From contig JAUIEG010000213.1 in NCBI GenBank assembly GCA_030428745.1, positions 1 to 5,483 of the forward strand: 5,483 bases of DNA, written 5' to 3'. A model generated the notes under the pieces. It did no database searches. It had not been told where the DNA came from and worked only from the letters and a program-made list of their open reading frames with translations. The position numbers were made by a program, and so were the translations under genes. Below are positions 4,477-5,483 of this stretch, piece after piece; within the stretch, counting starts at the first letter, position 1; every line of letters begins with the position of its first letter. Source of the stretch: Alphaproteobacteria bacterium. GTDB lineage: Bacteria > Pseudomonadota > Alphaproteobacteria > Caulobacterales > Parvularculaceae.

Positions 4477-5483
4477 TCGCCCGGCATCCTCATGTCGCGG
4501 TTCTTCTCCATGATACGCCGTCCCGGCATGACATCCACCGGGGTCTCGACGGATTTCGTGGTGATCGCGAAGGGCGGCGGCGCCGGGCAGGTTCCGAATT
4601 CGCGATATTGCAGCGCCGCGGCGAGCATCTCTTCATTTTCGTCGCCGAGCTCGTGGTCGAGATCGTCGTCGACAACGCAACCCGGCAGTTTCACGCCGAA
4701 GCTTGCGCTTGAATTCATGGGAACAAAGCCGTCGGCGTAGTCGCCGAAATCCTTCTGGTTCACCCCTTGGAACTGGACTGTGTAATAGGTCTCCCCGCAA
4801 TTATCTTCCGGGTAAAACCCATAGGGTTTGCCGCATGTGGTGCGGCCGATGAGAATGACTTCAACGTTAATGCCGCGCAGCCCGTTGATGACAGCCTCGC
4901 TGGCGCTGCAGGTCCAGTCTGTAGACAGTATATAGACGCGGTTCAAGTTGAGATTGGGCAAAGCGGCGCCGCTTGGTACGGAATAGCCGAGGCCGGTGCT
5001 GTAAAACGGCGTGGAGTTGTTGGTCTCGCCTGTCACCGGATTGACGCCGCCGGCGTCGGCGTTGAAGCGCAACCGCTCGAAGGTTTTACCGATGGTGCGT
5101 GCGGGGCCGGCAACCATGTAGCCGAGCTGCGCCGATATCGCGAGCAGGCCGCCGCCATTATAGCGCAGGTCAAGGACAATGTCGGAAACGCCGGCCGTTT
5201 GCATGTCGCCGACGGCGTCCGCGATGTCCTGTTCCGAGGCGAAGGGGCTGAAGGTGTTGATCAGCACATAGCCCACATCGCCGGACGCGGTGTTGATGAC
5301 GGCCGTTCGGTTGACTGCCGGTGTGGAGATGTTTTCCGAAATCATCATGATCGTGCGCGTGGTCGCAGCGCCCGGGTCCTGCACGACAAAGCTATGAAGC
5401 TCGCCCGCCGTCAGCGGGAAGAGACCATCGTTCAAAGTATCGATTTCGGCCTGGGTGTCCGCATTGACGAGATCGACGCCGTC
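4473..5483 (-). CDS. S41-family serine peptidase (C-terminal-processing-protease-like), N-terminus outside window
   Basis: The frame is open from the window edge to TGA at 4475-4473, giving 336 residues; the true start lies beyond 5483. A TTG at 5435 is internal, since the 16 residues before it continue the same frame. Numbered from the first visible residue, GDVGYVLINTF (68-78) and DIVLDLRYNGGG (101-112) correspond to the GYI-I-F and LDLR-NPGG segments of S41 proteases. The nucleophile region WTCSASEAV (190-198) places the catalytic serine at S193, and GRTTCGKPYG (213-222) supplies the catalytic lysine K219. These form the Ser-Lys dyad of Tsp/CtpA-type proteases, which cleave proteins from their C-termini in the cell envelope. 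Any signal peptide or PDZ domain would be upstream of the visible part. Five cysteines (192, 217, 229, 269, 299) suggest an oxidising compartment. The C-terminal tail is Pro-rich after residue 299. It is coupled to the downstream lipoprotein gene. Substrate unknown. Confidence 0.9.
   Translation of the reverse strand, partial: DGVDLVNADTQAEIDTLNDGLFPLTAGELHSFVVQDPGAATTRTIMMISENISTPAVNRTAVINTASGDVGYVLINTFSPFASEQDIADAVGDMQTAGVSDIVLDLRYNGGGLLAISAQLGYMVAGPARTIGKTFERLRFNADAGGVNPVTGETNNSTPFYSTGLGYSVPSGAALPNLNLNRVYILSTDWTCSASEAVINGLRGINVEVILIGRTTCGKPYGFYPEDNCGETYYTVQFQGVNQKDFGDYADGFVPMNSSASFGVKLPGCVVDDDLDHELGDENEEMLAAALQYREFGTCPAPPPFAITTKSVETPVDVMPGRRIMEKNRDMRMPGE

Noticed and set aside
5433..5435. 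TTG start for the S41 peptidase
   Set aside because: The frame remains open to the window edge with peptidase-like sequence, and a start here would remove the N-terminal export signal and preceding domain; the gene is simply cut by the window.
1..5483. Search for CRISPR repeats, tRNA genes, insertion sequences, phage or toxin-antitoxin genes
   Set aside because: No regularly spaced repeats, cloverleaf-like segments, terminal inverted repeats with transposase, or matching protein motifs were found by eye.

Overview
The window looks like chromosomal DNA from a GC-rich alphaproteobacterium. The evidence is strongly GC-biased third codon positions in the genes and an infC whose N-terminus resembles alphaproteobacterial IF-3, with a transcription terminator directly after it instead of rpmI-rplT. 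A marine Parvularculales or Hyphomonadaceae-like lineage would fit, but that is an impression from gene content and cannot be proven here.

Layout: (1) 1-218, minus strand: the first 72 codons of a GH13 alpha-glucosidase/alpha-amylase-family enzyme running off the left edge. (2) 219-306: an 88-bp divergent intergenic region. (3) 307-2475, plus strand: a two-gene unit encoding a GT4 glycosyltransferase and a GT9-like (heptosyltransferase-fold) protein 9 bp apart, probably for cell-surface glycan or LPS assembly. (4) 2476-3192: infC (translation initiation factor IF-3) with its own candidate promoter, a leader containing a 12-bp perfect palindrome, a good Shine-Dalgarno, what appears to be an AUA start codon, and a strong intrinsic terminator. 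(5) 3307-4117, plus strand: a small membrane-anchored coiled-coil protein and a small potassium-channel-like protein with a TTLGFGD filter. (6) 4120-5483, minus strand: a 5'-truncated S41-family serine peptidase whose stop overlaps the start of a small putative lipoprotein (ATGA). This pair converges on the channel gene with only 2 bp between stop codons.

Functional links are modest. The two glycosyltransferases probably act in one pathway, and the peptidase and lipoprotein are probably translationally coupled and both act in the cell envelope. The most interesting points are the non-canonical infC start, which suggests IF-3 autoregulation; the GT9-like protein lacking both hallmark residues of active heptosyltransferases; the S41 peptidase with a cysteine beside each residue of its catalytic dyad; and a possibly leaderless GT4 mRNA. 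I found no CRISPR array, tRNA or rRNA gene, insertion sequence, phage gene or evident defence system, and nothing that looks like a wholly new multi-gene system.
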